Origin: Dolomedes plantarius | Taxonomy: Eukaryota; Arthropoda; Arachnida; Araneae; Dolomedidae | NCBI GenBank assembly: GCA_907164885.2 | Contig: OU015496.1 | Span: 132,978,375 to 133,042,374, forward strand | Length of the DNA stretch: 64,000 nt | Direction: 5' to 3' | Part shown: positions 47,940 through 60,592 of the stretch, piece after piece | How the letters are laid out: each line of letters opens with the position of its first letter | Numbering within the stretch: the first letter of the stretch is position 1 | Notes under the pieces: model-generated | Database searches by the model: none | Told to the model about the DNA's origin: nothing | What the model saw: the letters and a program-made list of their open reading frames with translations, nothing else | Made by a program: the position numbers and the translations under genes

Positions 47940-49010
47940 TAGCTGTACCCGTCCCGGCGTTGCTCGGGTAATGTAATTACCAATTTTTTAGTAGCCTTAA
48001 CCCTTTGTTAATGCGCGTCGCTGTCATCCTTTTCCTCACCACGATACATTATTTTACCCATATAAATTTAATCCTTTCTGGCACATTTTGGCAAAATTTT
48101 TGACATAGGATTACTAATCGAATATCACTGCAATAGTAATCGATTTCCTTGAAAGCGAATATATCACATCCTCCACATGCTGAAATTCTTTGAAATCTTC
48201 ATAGATTTTTTCCACAAATACACCACAAATTATATGATATTAACTAAGTGCTGGCCAAAAAAATTACGGCATTACTAAATGTGATTTTTTAATCCATTAT
48301 CACTGCAATAGTAATCGATTTCCTTTAACCACCGAATCCCTCATAGAAAACAAACGCCCCAACACATCACGTGAATGACGTCGAAAAACTGGTTTTTCTC
48401 CTATTTTACCTTCGTCCGGAAATGAAGAACGAAATCTCCAAAATGAGATTTCTCGCAAGAGTTTCCGAATCATAAAATAAATTATTAAAAAATAACTACA
48501 ATTTGTAAATTAATTTTGGTTCTGGCTTTCGAAACTGTGATGTCTAGGGTCTCTGAGATAAAAATTTCGTAAAAATGTAACGACATTTACGTATCGATTC
48601 GACAATTTGGAAAAAAGGGTCACGGAGAAAATCGCGTTTTTTTCCGAAAAACGGGTGCGTACAGGCGATCGAAAAAAAATCACAATTAATCGATAAATTA
48701 AGACAGACAATTTTAATTGTGATTTCCGTATAGTGTCATCTTTCCCGTATAGGCTCGTCCGAAAAAGAAAAATTCTTGGACGGATACGTTAGGATTTACG
48801 GGGCTTTTACTCGTCCGGGAGCTCCAAATCGCGACTAAATATTTAATTACGGAAAATCTAATTAAAAAATCGAAAAAAGGGCTTCGAGGTGCATAATGAG
48901 ACATCGGGAGGCATCTTCGTGTCGAATCTCAAGACTGTCCGACCTACCGTCTTTGCGCTGCGCCGCGAGCAGACAAAAACTCGGTCACACACACACAGAC
49001 TTTGCCTTTT
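47939..49010 (-). mobile_element. Helitron-like element 2 (non-autonomous)
   Basis: The minus-strand 3' end is gccgggacgggtacagCTAG then T, with a short potential hairpin (cccg...cggg) just upstream. The 5' end is ataaaaggcaaagtctgtgt followed by a TG run, next to TA. Such TA...TCTG/TGTG beginnings with CTAG ends are typical of Helitron-like repeats in arthropods. No Rep/helicase domain, about 1.07 kb. Confidence 0.55.
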
Positions 49011-49019
49011 ATATATATA

Positions 49020-49477
49020 TGTCACGACCCTATCGCCGTGTACCCATCTAAACACTAATTACTCTAAATGCAGTCATCAAACAGTAGGCCGGTGGTAGAA
49101 CTAATACTTAATTAACATTTAAACACCTCTTTATTAATTAACATTAATCAAATACCCAATTAACCCAGCTAATCGCCATTTTCAATCATCTCACAGAGCT
49201 CCCGACAGACGCACGTCTTGATTCTATAAACGATTTCCCCGAACTGCGTAATTTCTTTCTCTTCGTTATATAAGCCACATAGGCGTAGATCCTCTTCTAG
49301 AGCCCCCGCGAACATCCGATGATTATGTAAGATAACACGCGTGCGAGCGAATGACCCTGAAGTTTTCGCTGCGAAACACACTCACTTCCTGAATTTGACC
49401 ACGCTAGAACTTTAATAGAATTTACTGTTTAACGCTCATTAATATAATTAACTATAGCTTATGCTTTAATCATCACA
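49020..49477 (-). repeat. Gypsy-type LTR, inverted member of a pair
   Basis: On the minus strand it starts TGTGATGATTAAAGC (49,477) and ends GGTCGTGACA (49,020). It contains a TATA-like cttatataacg and an aataaag polyadenylation-like word. It differs from 51,824-52,283 at about a dozen positions. The polypurine-like gggggaagaggggggaa lies on its inner side, so it is a 3' LTR with its element interior to the right. A 70-codon open frame (49,169-49,381) is shared with the partner. Confidence 0.85.
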
Positions 49478-51823
49478 ATTTCCCCCCTCTTCCCCCTGAA
49501 GGCGCGCACACAAGGAGTAGCTAATTCCAGCAGCACGTCCCCAGAAGAGAAAAACAAATCAGCCAACTGGAAAACATGCTGGGTACGGACGTATCCCCAC
49601 ACAACAACCCAGAGAAACCCAACATCATTATTCCTAAATTTTTTCTAGCCAAAAATTTTAACCCTAACCTAAAATTAATTCCTACATGCGATTAGCTGGA
49701 CCAAAATGAGGTGTGGTTACAGGTTACATAAGTCTCCATTTGAGACAGAACTTCACATAAGACAACACTAAACATTACTTTTTATCTTTGCACAAAAAGA
49801 AAAAGAAGTGCTAAATCACTAGAATATAACAGTTCTGAATATCACAATAACACTAAAAGCTAAAAATGAAAATGTTAAAAATCAGTCAATAGAATTAAGA
49901 ATACACAATTAATAAGATTATTAAAATATCAAAAAAAAACAGTAAGTTGTATCTTAAAACGTATGGAATCAAATTTAATCCTTCAAATTTCTTTACAATC
50001 TTCCAAACAACTTCCTTTCTATCTCTTTATTATTCATATACTTTTCATAATCAATCAATAATCAACTAAAAACTCTAACCAATATGTGAATTGAGGGAAA
50101 CATGTAAAATTGCTCATGCTTGTTCAAATCTTAAATCCTTCACTTAAATCGTAAAATATGTTATAGACTCACATTTTAAACGACATTGCTTATACAATCT
50201 TACTATTACAAAATTAAAACATATCAAAATCCCTCACTCTATATCTATAAAAACAATACTACTATGATTTCCATACCTTATTTTTAAAAATCACATTTAT
50301 CAGTATAAATTTTATCACCACATAAAAACACTCAAAATATTTTTTATTAAAACGTAAATCAAAATGAAACACTTCAAAAATCACATAATAAAAAAAAGAA
50401 TGAACCATCACCAGCTCTGAAGAATCTGCAGAATTTTTCTTTTTCTTTTACAAATGCTTAAATCTAATAGTCTACTTAATTTCCCCCACCCCCTCAAGAC
50501 AACAAAAAGCTTGATTACATAATTTAGTTTCGTAGAATAACAATAACAACATTTTTTCCAGTGTCAAGTATTAATTAATCGAAAACATGAAATAAGTCTA
50601 TCAACTCTCAATATTCCAATCAAAATCCTACACATAAACATCAAAATTTTAATTCAGTAGTCCAAAACTCCACTGAAATTATAATGTTTAATGCAAGCCA
50701 ATTGGGAAGTGCCGTCAGAAAAAGTTAAGTGCCCAAATCCATAGTTGCACCAAAGTGTTTCCTGCTCTTCAGTGAAACCTGGGTGGAGATCATCAGTATA
50801 AAGTATGGGTATATTGCTCCCGAAATTTCACTGAATTTAGTTTAGACTCTGACGCCACCTCCAAATAACATTCTACTTTACATCAAAACAAGCTAGCTAT
50901 TAAGAACTTCAAAAATCACAGACCCATCTCAGTTACAATAGTTAAATCATAAATTTTTGGCTTACCTTAAGAAACTTTAATTTACAGTAATCATCATTTT
51001 TTAAAAATCATTAATTCAAATTTGATAGAAATAAAATTATCATCATTTTTCTTAAACTTCTTTTGGTGATCCGGATAATGATTGATAAACAGTAGGTTCG
51101 ACATTCGATGGCCCATATTCTTCAATATTTTAAAACACGCACGTCACAGAATTCCGCAATGGTTTAATGCCGAATGTTGCCTGTCGAATTCACAAATAAA
51201 TCACCACTATCTTGAAGACACAATAATTCACGCTGGTTGCACCGGATAATGAAATCATTTTTTTTCCTGTCGGTCATCCCGATGACTATATGCCGCATTA
51301 ATTACGTTTTGTCTCGCTGAAAACTCTGGAAAATAAAATACACAGATATGAAGATCGGCATCTCACGGCACTGCATTGGAAAATCTCGTTGTTGAACTAG
51401 GAGCAGACACATCCCGAACAAAAACATACACACGATGCTGAAAATGAATGGTAGAAAATAGTTGACACACTGCAGCATACAGAAACAACCACCTCACAAG
51501 TGGCGGATAATTCCTTTTGAAGATGGTGGAGAGTATCCATCGTGAAAGCACATATAAATGTGAAGACGGCGTCGGCACCTTCTCGCTGGCATTGAGAGAC
51601 GAACGACAAGCATTGCAGCTCAAACCAAAAAAATTCAAACAGATATTTACTTTCCGATTGGCATGGCGCTGTCGCGGAGATGAGAGATGACGAAAAATGG
51701 GAAACATTAAATTTAAATTTTATTCCTATACATAATTTTAAAAAGCAAGGGGTTTCGAGAACGCGATTCGATATCCTGCTCGGCTCTTGTGCGCGCCTTC
51801 AGGGGGAAGAGGGGGGAAATAAT
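49478..51823. other. Interior between two inverted LTRs
   Basis: The left 150 bp (minus strand) is a gypsy 3' end homologous to 34,985-35,110 (gcacgtccccagaagagaaa). The right about 60 bp carries the polypurine tract of the opposite element, sharing gcgcgccttcagggggaaga. Most of the rest is AT-rich and unassigned. A minus-strand coding-like piece at about 50,655-50,815 is listed separately. About 51,120-51,720 is GC-richer and unrecognised. Confidence 0.6.
50655..50815 (-). pseudogene. Short coding-like C-terminal fragment, unassigned
   Basis: The minus strand reads SNIPILYTDDLHPGFTEEQ then WCNYGFGHLTFSDGTSQLAC and ends VLDY-stop, about 55 codons with a varied, protein-like composition unlike the surrounding AT-rich noise. 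Upstream the frame closes. It could be the last exon or C-terminus of a gene of the gypsy element or of a host gene. I do not recognise the family. Confidence 0.35.
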
Positions 51824-53055
<1,232 letters not shown>

Positions 53056-53133
<78 letters not shown>

Positions 53134-53135
53134 TA
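53056..53135. repeat. (TA)n-(TG)n microsatellite
   Basis: TA then TG units joining the MITE to the next transposon. Confidence 0.96.
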
Positions 53136-54017
53136 CAGTGTGATTCCAAATTCAAGGTACAAACTTTAACGGTTGGTACAGGACACTGTATTAATCCTTT
53201 ATTGTATAGGAATGTATGGGCGCAAGTGACGGATTGAGGGACAAACATGGGACAGAGACATGAAAGGAAAGAAAAAATGTTTATTGAAAGCATCGTTGAC
53301 AAGTGCTACGTTTGCTGTAAGCGTTCAAACTTGCTGCCATCAACAGTAAAATATGCTGGGCAGAGTCAATGGAGCGATTGGCGTACAATTTCAAAGATGC
53401 CAGGTATTTCACGCACACGTGCAGCAGGAACGGGTATTCGACGACGAGATCATCAACAGAGTCAACTGGACTCGCATAAGAGTGATTCTTCAGATGTCTC
53501 CATAAGAAGAATTCGAGGGTCGATAAATGTATCGATCGGGGTAGCCAAGGTTCTGGCCCACCACGTCCAATCCATCTTGCCTCAAAAAAGGCATCCAGGA
53601 ATTGAGCGAAATAGTGCTGAAATGATCTGGCGCCCCATCATGTTCAAACCATAGTCGGTCCGACATTCTTCTATGAAGGAAGCGTTCCTGATATATGCAC
53701 AACGCAGCTCTGCCTTTACGATTTGCACGGCCGTAAATGAGATGCATGTCTGATTTTTCGATATGCGTAAATTCTATCACGGACGACAGCACAATTGAGA
53801 ATGTCATGTTTCCGCCGATACATAACGTTGATGGGCGACAAGCCACCTACGTTTCTCTACCGGAAACGGAACCAACCAATCACTCGATTTTTCATTACTT
53901 TCACTCCTCTTTCATGTGTTTGTACTTCACTTGTGCCCATACATTCCTATACAATAAATTATTGTTATAGTGTGCTGTACCATACCTTAAAATTTGTACT
54001 ATGAATTTGGAATCACC

Positions 54018-54020
<3 letters not shown>
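53136..54020 (-). mobile_element. IS630/mariner-like transposon, family D (deleted)
   Basis: The left end cagtgtgattccaaattcaa is matched inverted by the right end (cagggtgattccaaattcat). Similarity continues inward for about 95 bp (attgtataggaatgtatggg on both sides). Minus-strand transposase relics lie inside. About 885 bp. Confidence 0.9.
53490..53846 (-). pseudogene. DDE transposase relic (family D)
   Basis: 118 open codons on the minus strand. The segment RMSDRLWFEHDGAPDHFS holds the second-Asp block (H-D-G-A-P-x-H). Following residues in shifted frames fit the GRGGP/WPPRSPDL-type region poorly (DGLDVVGQNLGYPDRYIYRPSN). The first Asp region is not readable. Part of the N-terminal open stretch is probably noncoding. 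Confidence 0.7.

Positions 54021-54093
<73 letters not shown>
54021..54093. repeat. (TA)n array
   Basis: About 36 TA units from the right end of the family D element to the start of an open frame. Confidence 0.98.
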
Positions 54094-54098
<5 letters not shown>

Positions 54099-54645
54099 AC
54101 TAACATTCATTATTGTTTGTAAATGTAAATTTCAACACAGATACAAATATAAAGTGCAAATTCCCGGAACAGATTTGAAAGTGAGAATAAAATATTGCTT
54201 ATAGAATTGTGAAACCGAATTTATATTTCCTCGTAGCCGAATCCTAAAATTCAGTAGGAAAGACCCAACATATGTAATATATACCTTTATAAGCATAAAC
54301 ATATTGAATGGATCTAGTAATTCCAAAGATTCAAACAATAAATTATATATACATTCATTCCAGATACAGTCTAGTTTTGCCTCTACTATAAAAAAATATT
54401 TCTCGGTACAGCCTCTCATGACTGACAGCTTCGTTATCTTTGTTGACCACATGTCTTTGATTTATCACTTATTTTTAACCATGAGCTCTATTTTAATTCC
54501 ACTGGGAATTTTTCTCGAAATCTCTAACTATTTACAGGATGTAAGATATATTTTTCTACACTGCGTAGGAACTTTTAAAAATAATATTTGCTACACAAAT
54601 TTTGTTTGGATTATTTTCACGATACCGTGTTATGGGACTAATTAA
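54094..54645 (+). pseudogene. Unassigned membrane-protein-like reading frame with one internal stop
   Basis: One frame is open from the TA array to TAA at 54,645, about 183 codons, with a single TAG at 54,202. It reads as varied protein, unlike nearby noise: VQIPGTDLKVRIKY, then FSRKDPTYVIYTFISINI, then MSLIYHLFLTMSSILIPLG, then a segment ending NFVWIIFTIPCYGTN. Two or three stretches are long and hydrophobic enough to be membrane segments (about 54,448-54,530 and 54,588-54,640). No transposase or RT motif. It could be an exon of a receptor-like host gene or the relic of an unfamiliar element. No start codon is evident. I do not assign a function. Confidence 0.35.
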
Positions 54646-55069
54646 TATAGTGTATTGATATTTTTGAATATCGTTAGGCAGCTATTATTGTGCAAGAATT
54701 TAAATTTATAATTGGACTGTATGCGGTGGGGGAGTAAAATTAATTCTTTATATAAAATTAATTCTTTATTCTTCACTTTTGCACTTTGGTTTATCAGTTT
54801 TTTTAAAATTATTTATTAGTCATTCCTCCTCCATTTCTTTATTAATTCCTTTCCAGAGAAGCTAAATACAACCATAGTCAAATAGTTTACAATGTTTTGG
54901 AGTTTACAGCTTAAATTCAGGGAGAATTTCATGATAGAAAATTTCTCTTAAATCTCAGAAATTGGAAACCTTATTTTTCATTAAACCTTACCTGTTTGGT
55001 TAGACGTAGTTTATATTATTCCTCCTCTATGAACTGATTTGTGTCGTATGCATGATGGATTCCAGAATT
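54646..55069. other. Intergenic, nothing recognised
   Basis: AT-rich, no frame or repeat noted. Confidence 0.5.
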
Positions 55070-55560
55070 GGTTGAAGACTGGTGCTATACTATTTGATAT
55101 CGAAAAAGCCTTTGATCGGGTTTGACACAACACTCTAATTTATAAAATCATTAAACTTAAACTACCTTCTGTCATCATCAAATTAATTCACTCTTGCCTT
55201 CCCAATAGAACATTTAAAGTCCGCCACTCTCAACTAACTTCTTCCACACGTAACATTAATGCGGGAGTTCCACAACGATCTAAGCTCGTATCTCTTTTGT
55301 TCAACATCTTCATTAATGACATTCCTCACTCCACAAACACAACACTCGCCATGTTCTCGGTCGACACAGCAATAGGCGGAAAATCAAAATAAGCGGAAAA
55401 TCAAAATACAAAATGCATGCACAAATACCTGCAAACACACGTGGACATTCCAGAAGGTTGTTTCGAATGGTGGAGGATTAAATTAAACCCTGCTAAAATC
55501 GTGCATATCCATAACCAATTTCGACAGTGAAATAACTTGAATAACACTATATATGAGTAA
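55070..55560 (+). pseudogene. Jockey-type non-LTR reverse transcriptase fragment
   Basis: Plus-strand RT core pieces: LFDIEKAFDRV (the first catalytic Asp motif), NAGVPQRSKLVSLLFNIFIND (the G-V-P-Q-G-S box, with R for G), and MFSVDTAIGG where F-A-D-D is expected, so the catalytic pair is damaged. Then WRIKLNPAK, typical of Jockey/CR1-clade enzymes. A stop lies after DRV and further stops follow. Only RT fingers/palm remain; endonuclease, 5' end and tail are missing. Confidence 0.9.
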
Positions 55561-55679
55561 AATTTTGATGTAAAAACTAGGAAAAATTCTGCAAAAACAT
55601 TTCGACTGTTTAAACAATTATTAGGACTGTGTGGTGCTGGTGCTGGTGCTAAGGCAGTGCTGTGAGAGGTATAAAAGTT
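55561..55679. other. Spacer
   Basis: Short spacer, nothing recognised apart from a small ctggtg repeat at about 55,635. Confidence 0.5.
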
Positions 55680-56354
55680 TAAAAATGAGGGGAGAATGTC
55701 AGTTCATGAAGATTAGATTTCTGGACGTATTCCACATCAACAGACGATGACAGAGCCGAGAAAAGACAATACGTTATTAGTCAAATATTCATTTAACTCT
55801 CTGAGAAATAGCCGACGAAGTGGGAATGAGAATAACAACGTCTAATCAAGAATTTTAACTAATAAACTTCAGAACGAAATTCGAGCTGTGTTTGTTGAGT
55901 AACGAATAAGAAAGATCTGTGTTGAAAGCAGTCAGGAACTGCTTGACTGGAAAGGGAATGATGTCTTGCCTAAGAACATCTGAAATGGAGATGAGACTTA
56001 GAATTATGGTTAGCAGATATTTTCCCTAAAAAACAAAATTTTAAAAAAAATTGCGTTGGATCATGGCGGTTATTCAGGAAAATGTGATAATACATTTTTC
56101 GAGGCATCGCACAAATTTCTATCCAGGAAGCATTCCAATAGTGAAATAAACGTTGGAAAGAGTTTTTTGCAACTAGAGGTCAATATATTCAAATGGATAG
56201 TGATTAAAATTTTGTAAAATAACCAGTACAGCTTCTATAGCTAAAGTTATTTTACTTTTTAAAATCACCATGTAAATAAAGAATTATTCATTGAATTATA
56301 TACAATCGTTACCATATTAATTTGAAGATGTTAGTTTTGGTTATTAACAAAAGA
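55680..56354 (+). mobile_element. Internally deleted mariner, copy 1
   Basis: Homologous to 60,593-61,207 over most of its length (for example aaagggaatgatgtcttgcc, then gaggcatcgcacaaa, then ttatttt...gaagatgttagttttggtta). The N-terminal HTH part of a Mos1-like transposase is visible in fragments, but the catalytic middle is gone in both copies at the same place. It ends at gttattaacaaa before TA sequence. Confidence 0.75.
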
Positions 56355-56389
56355 ATATATATATATATGTACATATATACATATATATA

Positions 56390-57687
56390 CAGAGGCTGTT
56401 CACACATTTTTTAGACAATGTATATTGTATTCACAAAACTAAATTACATAAAATTCTTGTGTTTTAAATGTTCGATTTCACATCCTTTATTCTGAACTAT
56501 CTTTCGACATCGCAATTTCCAGGATAATAATGCCTTTTGAAGTGTCAGAAGAGGTATTCTATCCCATCCCTCCTGAACAGCTTTCCAGAGTCCTGTAAGG
56601 GTTTTGGGACGACGTTTTGATAATGCAGATTTTAAAAGTCCGAAAGCACAAAAATCCATAGGTGATACATCGGGAGATTTAGTAGGGATATCAGTGAAGG
56701 GTATGGCCTTGATACCAGTTTTTGGTTCCATTTCTTTTAGGAAATTTACAGTGGATTTTGATGTGTGACTGCTAGCTTTGTTCTGATGGAGTCTCACAGA
56801 TTGATGGCACTGTGGGTAAAGCGATGGTATTTCATTCAGAAAAATTGGCGATAAAATATGTTCCTGTTAGTATTTGGAGTTAATCTTGACATTTTTTCCA
56901 CTCTCTTTATTTTTAACTTGCCATTATAAGAAAATACAACAACAATCATGAATCGCTTAGAAAAACTTTCTTTAGATTCTTTGAACCATGTACTTAAATT
57001 TTTTTCTCCCCTTTTATGATAATAAATGGCTCTTTCTTTGTTGCAATCATTTAAATACACCCATGATTCATCTATTGTGACAATTGTTTTCCATTTTTCT
57101 TTGGATAATTATTTCTCATTTAGAATTCTGCAGCGTGTCCTGCGTTCCGCGATATGATTTGGAAGAAGACGATGCACATTGCGTTTTTTCGCTTTCTTAA
57201 GATTTAAATCAACGTTTATCATTATGTTTACAGTGGACACGGAGCATTTTAATGATTTTACAACTGTCCTTTGACTAGGGGGATTTTATTTTAACATTAA
57301 ACAACGTACCTTTGCAATAGTCGAAGATGTCCGTTTTTTCCTTGGATACTTGTTTTGAATTTTTGTCCCACTTGAGGCTCCAATGTGACGTTTTTTTTTC
57401 CTTTCTTGTTGACGATATTACCTATCGACGCTTTAGATATCACAAAACCATGACTCTCACATCGTTTTTGGAGAACGGAGTATGCATATTTCTCTTCGGA
57501 AAGAACATAAATGTAGCCTTCGAACCACTGATTTGTTAAAAACACCATTTTGAATTAAAAAAAAATTTCAAGCTGTGGATGATAATTTTGACTTTTAAAA
57601 ACATAGAACAATTGCAATTATTTCTTTTGCAGCAAAAAATTTTTTATTACCACTTACCAAAATCGTCTAAAAAATGTGCGAACAGCC

Positions 57688-57691
<4 letters not shown>
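56390..57691 (-). mobile_element. mariner-superfamily element, DD41D type
   Basis: The left end cagaggctgttcacacattt is matched inverted by the right end (complement of gtgcgaacagcctctg, ending 57,691). About 1,300 bp, TA on both sides. The minus-strand transposase is broken but nearly complete. Confidence 0.93.
56444..57548 (-). pseudogene. DD41D transposase pseudogene
   Basis: Open start at 57,548 ([19 protein letters not shown]). The first piece includes ALQK-like VLQKRCESHGFVISKASI, a helix-turn-helix region. The middle holds TIDESWVYLNDCNKE (first Asp, about 57,080) and YHKRGEKNLSTWFKESKESF. The last piece has RLHQNKASSHTSKSTV, where the second catalytic Asp is Asn, and SPDVSPMDFCAFGLLK with the third Asp. 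Forty-one residues separate the second and third positions, the DD41D signature of a minor mariner lineage. Stops and shifts separate the pieces. Ends KHKNFM at 56,444. Confidence 0.88.
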
Positions 57692-57770
<79 letters not shown>

Positions 57771-57829
57771 TTTTATATATATTTATTTATATATATATAT
57801 ATATATTTTTTTTTATACATATATATATA

Positions 57830-57860
<31 letters not shown>

Positions 57861-57879
57861 GTTTGTTTGTGTGTGTGTA
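57692..57879. repeat. (TA)n array with TTTA and TG interruptions
   Basis: Long TA array from the right end of the DD41D element, interrupted by tttttt and tttat, ending in TG units. Confidence 0.97.
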
Positions 57880-58300
57880 AAAACATTAATTAAATTTAAA
57901 AAGGGGCCTCAGAATAATCAAATTTAACATTAAAATCATTGGCAGAACACGTTGGAAAAAAGTGCTTTTCCCCTTTTTGGAAGGTGACCTCGATTCGCGA
58001 AGTTCCATCGCGGAAATCTATTTTTGATGTACAGGATTGGCGCGAAAATTGATGCTTACGTAAACAGAAGATTATTCCAGAAATTTCCATGTGGTGTTTT
58101 GGGCATGCGCGATAAAGAGTGACGCGCTGATAGAATATAGAATTACCCAGATTAAATTGGAATCTCGCTTATTGCAGCCTATCTCTTCGGCTTCGCCAAC
58201 TTTTGAAAATGGTAATCTAGGGAAAAAGTTTTCGAGCGTGGTTTTCTTAAAGAAGAAATAAACTGATTGATTCAACTTATGGATTGATTATTTGTTCTTC

Positions 58301-58301
<1 letters not shown>
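57880..58301. other. Intergenic, nothing recognised
   Basis: Mixed composition, with no frame or repeat identified. Confidence 0.45.

Positions 58302-58337
<36 letters not shown>
58302..58337. repeat. (TA)n array
   Basis: About 17 TA units on the left of a probable solo LTR. Confidence 0.95.
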
Positions 58338-58344
<7 letters not shown>

Positions 58345-58897
58345 AAAACTAGTAATTTCTTAATTCAACACTCTTAACATTTAAAAACTATTAATTCCTC
58401 ACTTTACTATTCAAAATTACATACCCCTTTTTTAATCTCTTAAAACATTTAATTCCCTTTGGGCATTCGCGTTAAATTCCATTATTACAGCCTTCGGCAA
58501 AATCATTCAAGATGGCTGTCTTTTTTAACTAAAAGGACGCGGCGCGGCGTCAGTACAAGTTTAAATCAGTTCTGCACATCAACAACAACTTTAAACCAAT
58601 CAGCTATTAAGACACACCCTTTAATCACGTGATGGACTGAAGTTTATATAATGCTTGTTATCCGGAAGTAGGACGGATTTCTGTATTTTCTCTTGCTGCA
58701 TCCATACCGACGGAGCGGTCGGTGATCTCAATAAAAATGTAGACCGAAATGTTGTGTTTTTATTTGTATCCGAGGGTGGAGATGAAATGCGGGAATGGAT
58801 TAAAATATTTGTGATGCACGGCCGGGCGAGAAGATGAACCATTACTCAAAACTATGCCACTCAGCCCTTCCTTCGTCGCCCCGCGCCTGTGCCATAT
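58338..58897 (+). repeat. Probable solo LTR
   Basis: A block of about 560 bp between two TA arrays with a TATA-like gtttatataatgc at about 58,643, a polyadenylation-like caataaaa at 58,730 and a T-rich stretch after it. It ends gccatattaca, a CA end. Composition rises from AT-rich to GC-rich along it. The start is unclear and no second copy exists in the window, so the call rests on promoter-terminator order and flanks. Confidence 0.45.
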
Positions 58898-58920
58898 TAC
58901 ATATATATATATATATATAC
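58898..58920. repeat. (TA)n array
   Basis: Short TA run between the probable solo LTR and duplicated unit A. Confidence 0.93.
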
Positions 58921-59644
58921 ATTTCCTCCTACTGAAAACTGGATGATTTTAAATATTTTCATGGAATTTTTCTTTAATTCTCAATAGTGATCATTATGAA
59001 CAATTAAATTAACAAGCGAGATCATTTATATTTTCAAACAAATTTACTGTCATTTTTTCTCTAGAGGCGTCCTTTAGCAGACTCATCTTAAAAAGTTATT
59101 GAAAACCGAGCAATAAACATATATTTCAACTATCTCTCTCCTCTGTAAAGGAAATATTTAGAAGATGACACCATCTCAAATGTAGAGGAAAACCATATTC
59201 AAGTAGGCATTTACTACTCTAAGCCGCGCGTAACGGAGTCACTAAAAATCTTAACAAATGTAAGGAAACTCAAATGTTAGCTGAGAGCTGTTTAGATGTA
59301 GAGCTGAAAATGCTATTAAATGGAAATGAATTCTAATATAACATGAAGGCTCTTTAGTGCTATTAGAGTATTTATCTTAAAGTGTGTGTAAAGTCCAACA
59401 ATAAAGTGCACTTTCAATCGCATATGTTCAAAATGTTCTGCTCTTTTAGCATCATATTGGAATGTAAAGTGCTTTATCTTTAAAGTGTGTAATAAACGGA
59501 AATTCTCAGATCATTCATTCCTTCAGAGTCTTATCCTTATTGTGAATTCATGCACTTAATACCTGTTGAATAAAGTGCATTTAAAACTAAAAAAACTCTG
59601 GCCATTGATATTGTTTGATAAAATTTATAAGTTTTTGGTGATTA
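58921..59644 (+). repeat. Duplicated unit A, copy 1
   Basis: Closely matches 62,112-62,868 along its whole length (atttcctcctactgaaaact, aaaatgctattaaatggaaa and many other blocks). Rich in taaagtg words. No reading frame. Part of a tandem segmental duplication A-B / A'-B'. Confidence 0.93.
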
Positions 59645-59670
59645 TATATATATATATATATATATATATA
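59645..59670. repeat. (TA)n array
   Basis: TA units between unit A and a Helitron-like element. Confidence 0.95.
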
Positions 59671-60330
59671 ACAGTTCCGTAACTGACTGACTGACTGACT
59701 AACATACAACGCGCAGACCAAACCGCTGGACCAAAAGGACTGAAATTTTGCATGGTGATTCTTCTTATAGTGTAGGGGTGCACTAAGAGAGATTTTTGAA
59801 AAATTCTTCTTAGATTTTTTAAATTAAATTTTTAAGTTTTTTCGTAAGTGTTTTTAAGTTTGCATTTAAAATAATAATTTGAGGGTTATAAAATTTATAC
59901 CACTAGAAAGATCATAAAAATTCCTTTAAAATGGAATCTTTTTCGAATCTTTACCTCTATTTTCTGATTTTGGTAATTTTTTAAAGATTAATTTTTAGAA
60001 TTTAATTTATTAAATGCTGATCACGTGATTTCTTTTTCTGGTACTTTAAATAAATTTATCGTCACGTGCATAAAAACTAAATAGACAAAAAATATTTTTT
60101 TTCTTGCTAATGGTGCAGATGATTGGACATTATTTTGTCTATAAAAATATCCCTTACGATTTATTTATAAATATATATATATTTTTTACATCAATTATAT
60201 ATATTGATCGTCGTAATTATTATAAATATATATATATATATATTTATTTTTTTTTTGACATTAATTGCATACATTGACCGTTGTATTCAATTTGAATGTA
60301 CTCCGTAGCGAAGTGCGGGTTTTCAGCTAG
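59671..60330 (+). mobile_element. Helitron-like element 3 (non-autonomous)
   Basis: 5' portion: aactgactgactgactgact, then ccaaaccgctggaccaaaag, wording common to Helitron-like repeats of arthropods. 3' end: gaagtgcgggttttcagCTAG then T (60,327-60,330), the Helitron CTAG-T end shared with elements 1 and 2. About 660 bp, AT-rich, internal TA tracts at about 60,170 and 60,228. The element is absent from the duplicated locus at 62,870-63,390. Confidence 0.55.
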
Positions 60331-60342
60331 TCTTTTCATATA

Positions 60343-60592
60343 TACTGTAGGTTGATACCATTTAAAAAATGAAGTGATCTAAACAGTTTTCATTCTTACA
60401 GTTGAACTAAATAGCGAAGAATTTTAACCTTCTTGTAAATATACTTTGCTATAAATCTTTGACTTTACTGATTAAGTTTTAAAAAAATACGAATAAAAAT
60501 AATGTAATAAATGAGCCCGTATCTGTTTTCAGACGAATTTATGGTCACTTTTCAATAGTCATCATCAGGCCGTGACTCATTGCTGTTATTGA
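60343..60592 (+). repeat. Duplicated unit B, copy 1
   Basis: Matches 63,390-63,593 and 63,594-63,860 (actgtaggttgataccattt, aatgagcccgtatctgtttt). Follows the Helitron-like element. Confidence 0.92.

Noticed and set aside
54001..54204. Separate small gene at 54,001-54,204
   Set aside because: Its first half is TA-array translation; the remainder is in the same frame as the larger reading frame to 54,645 and is treated with it.
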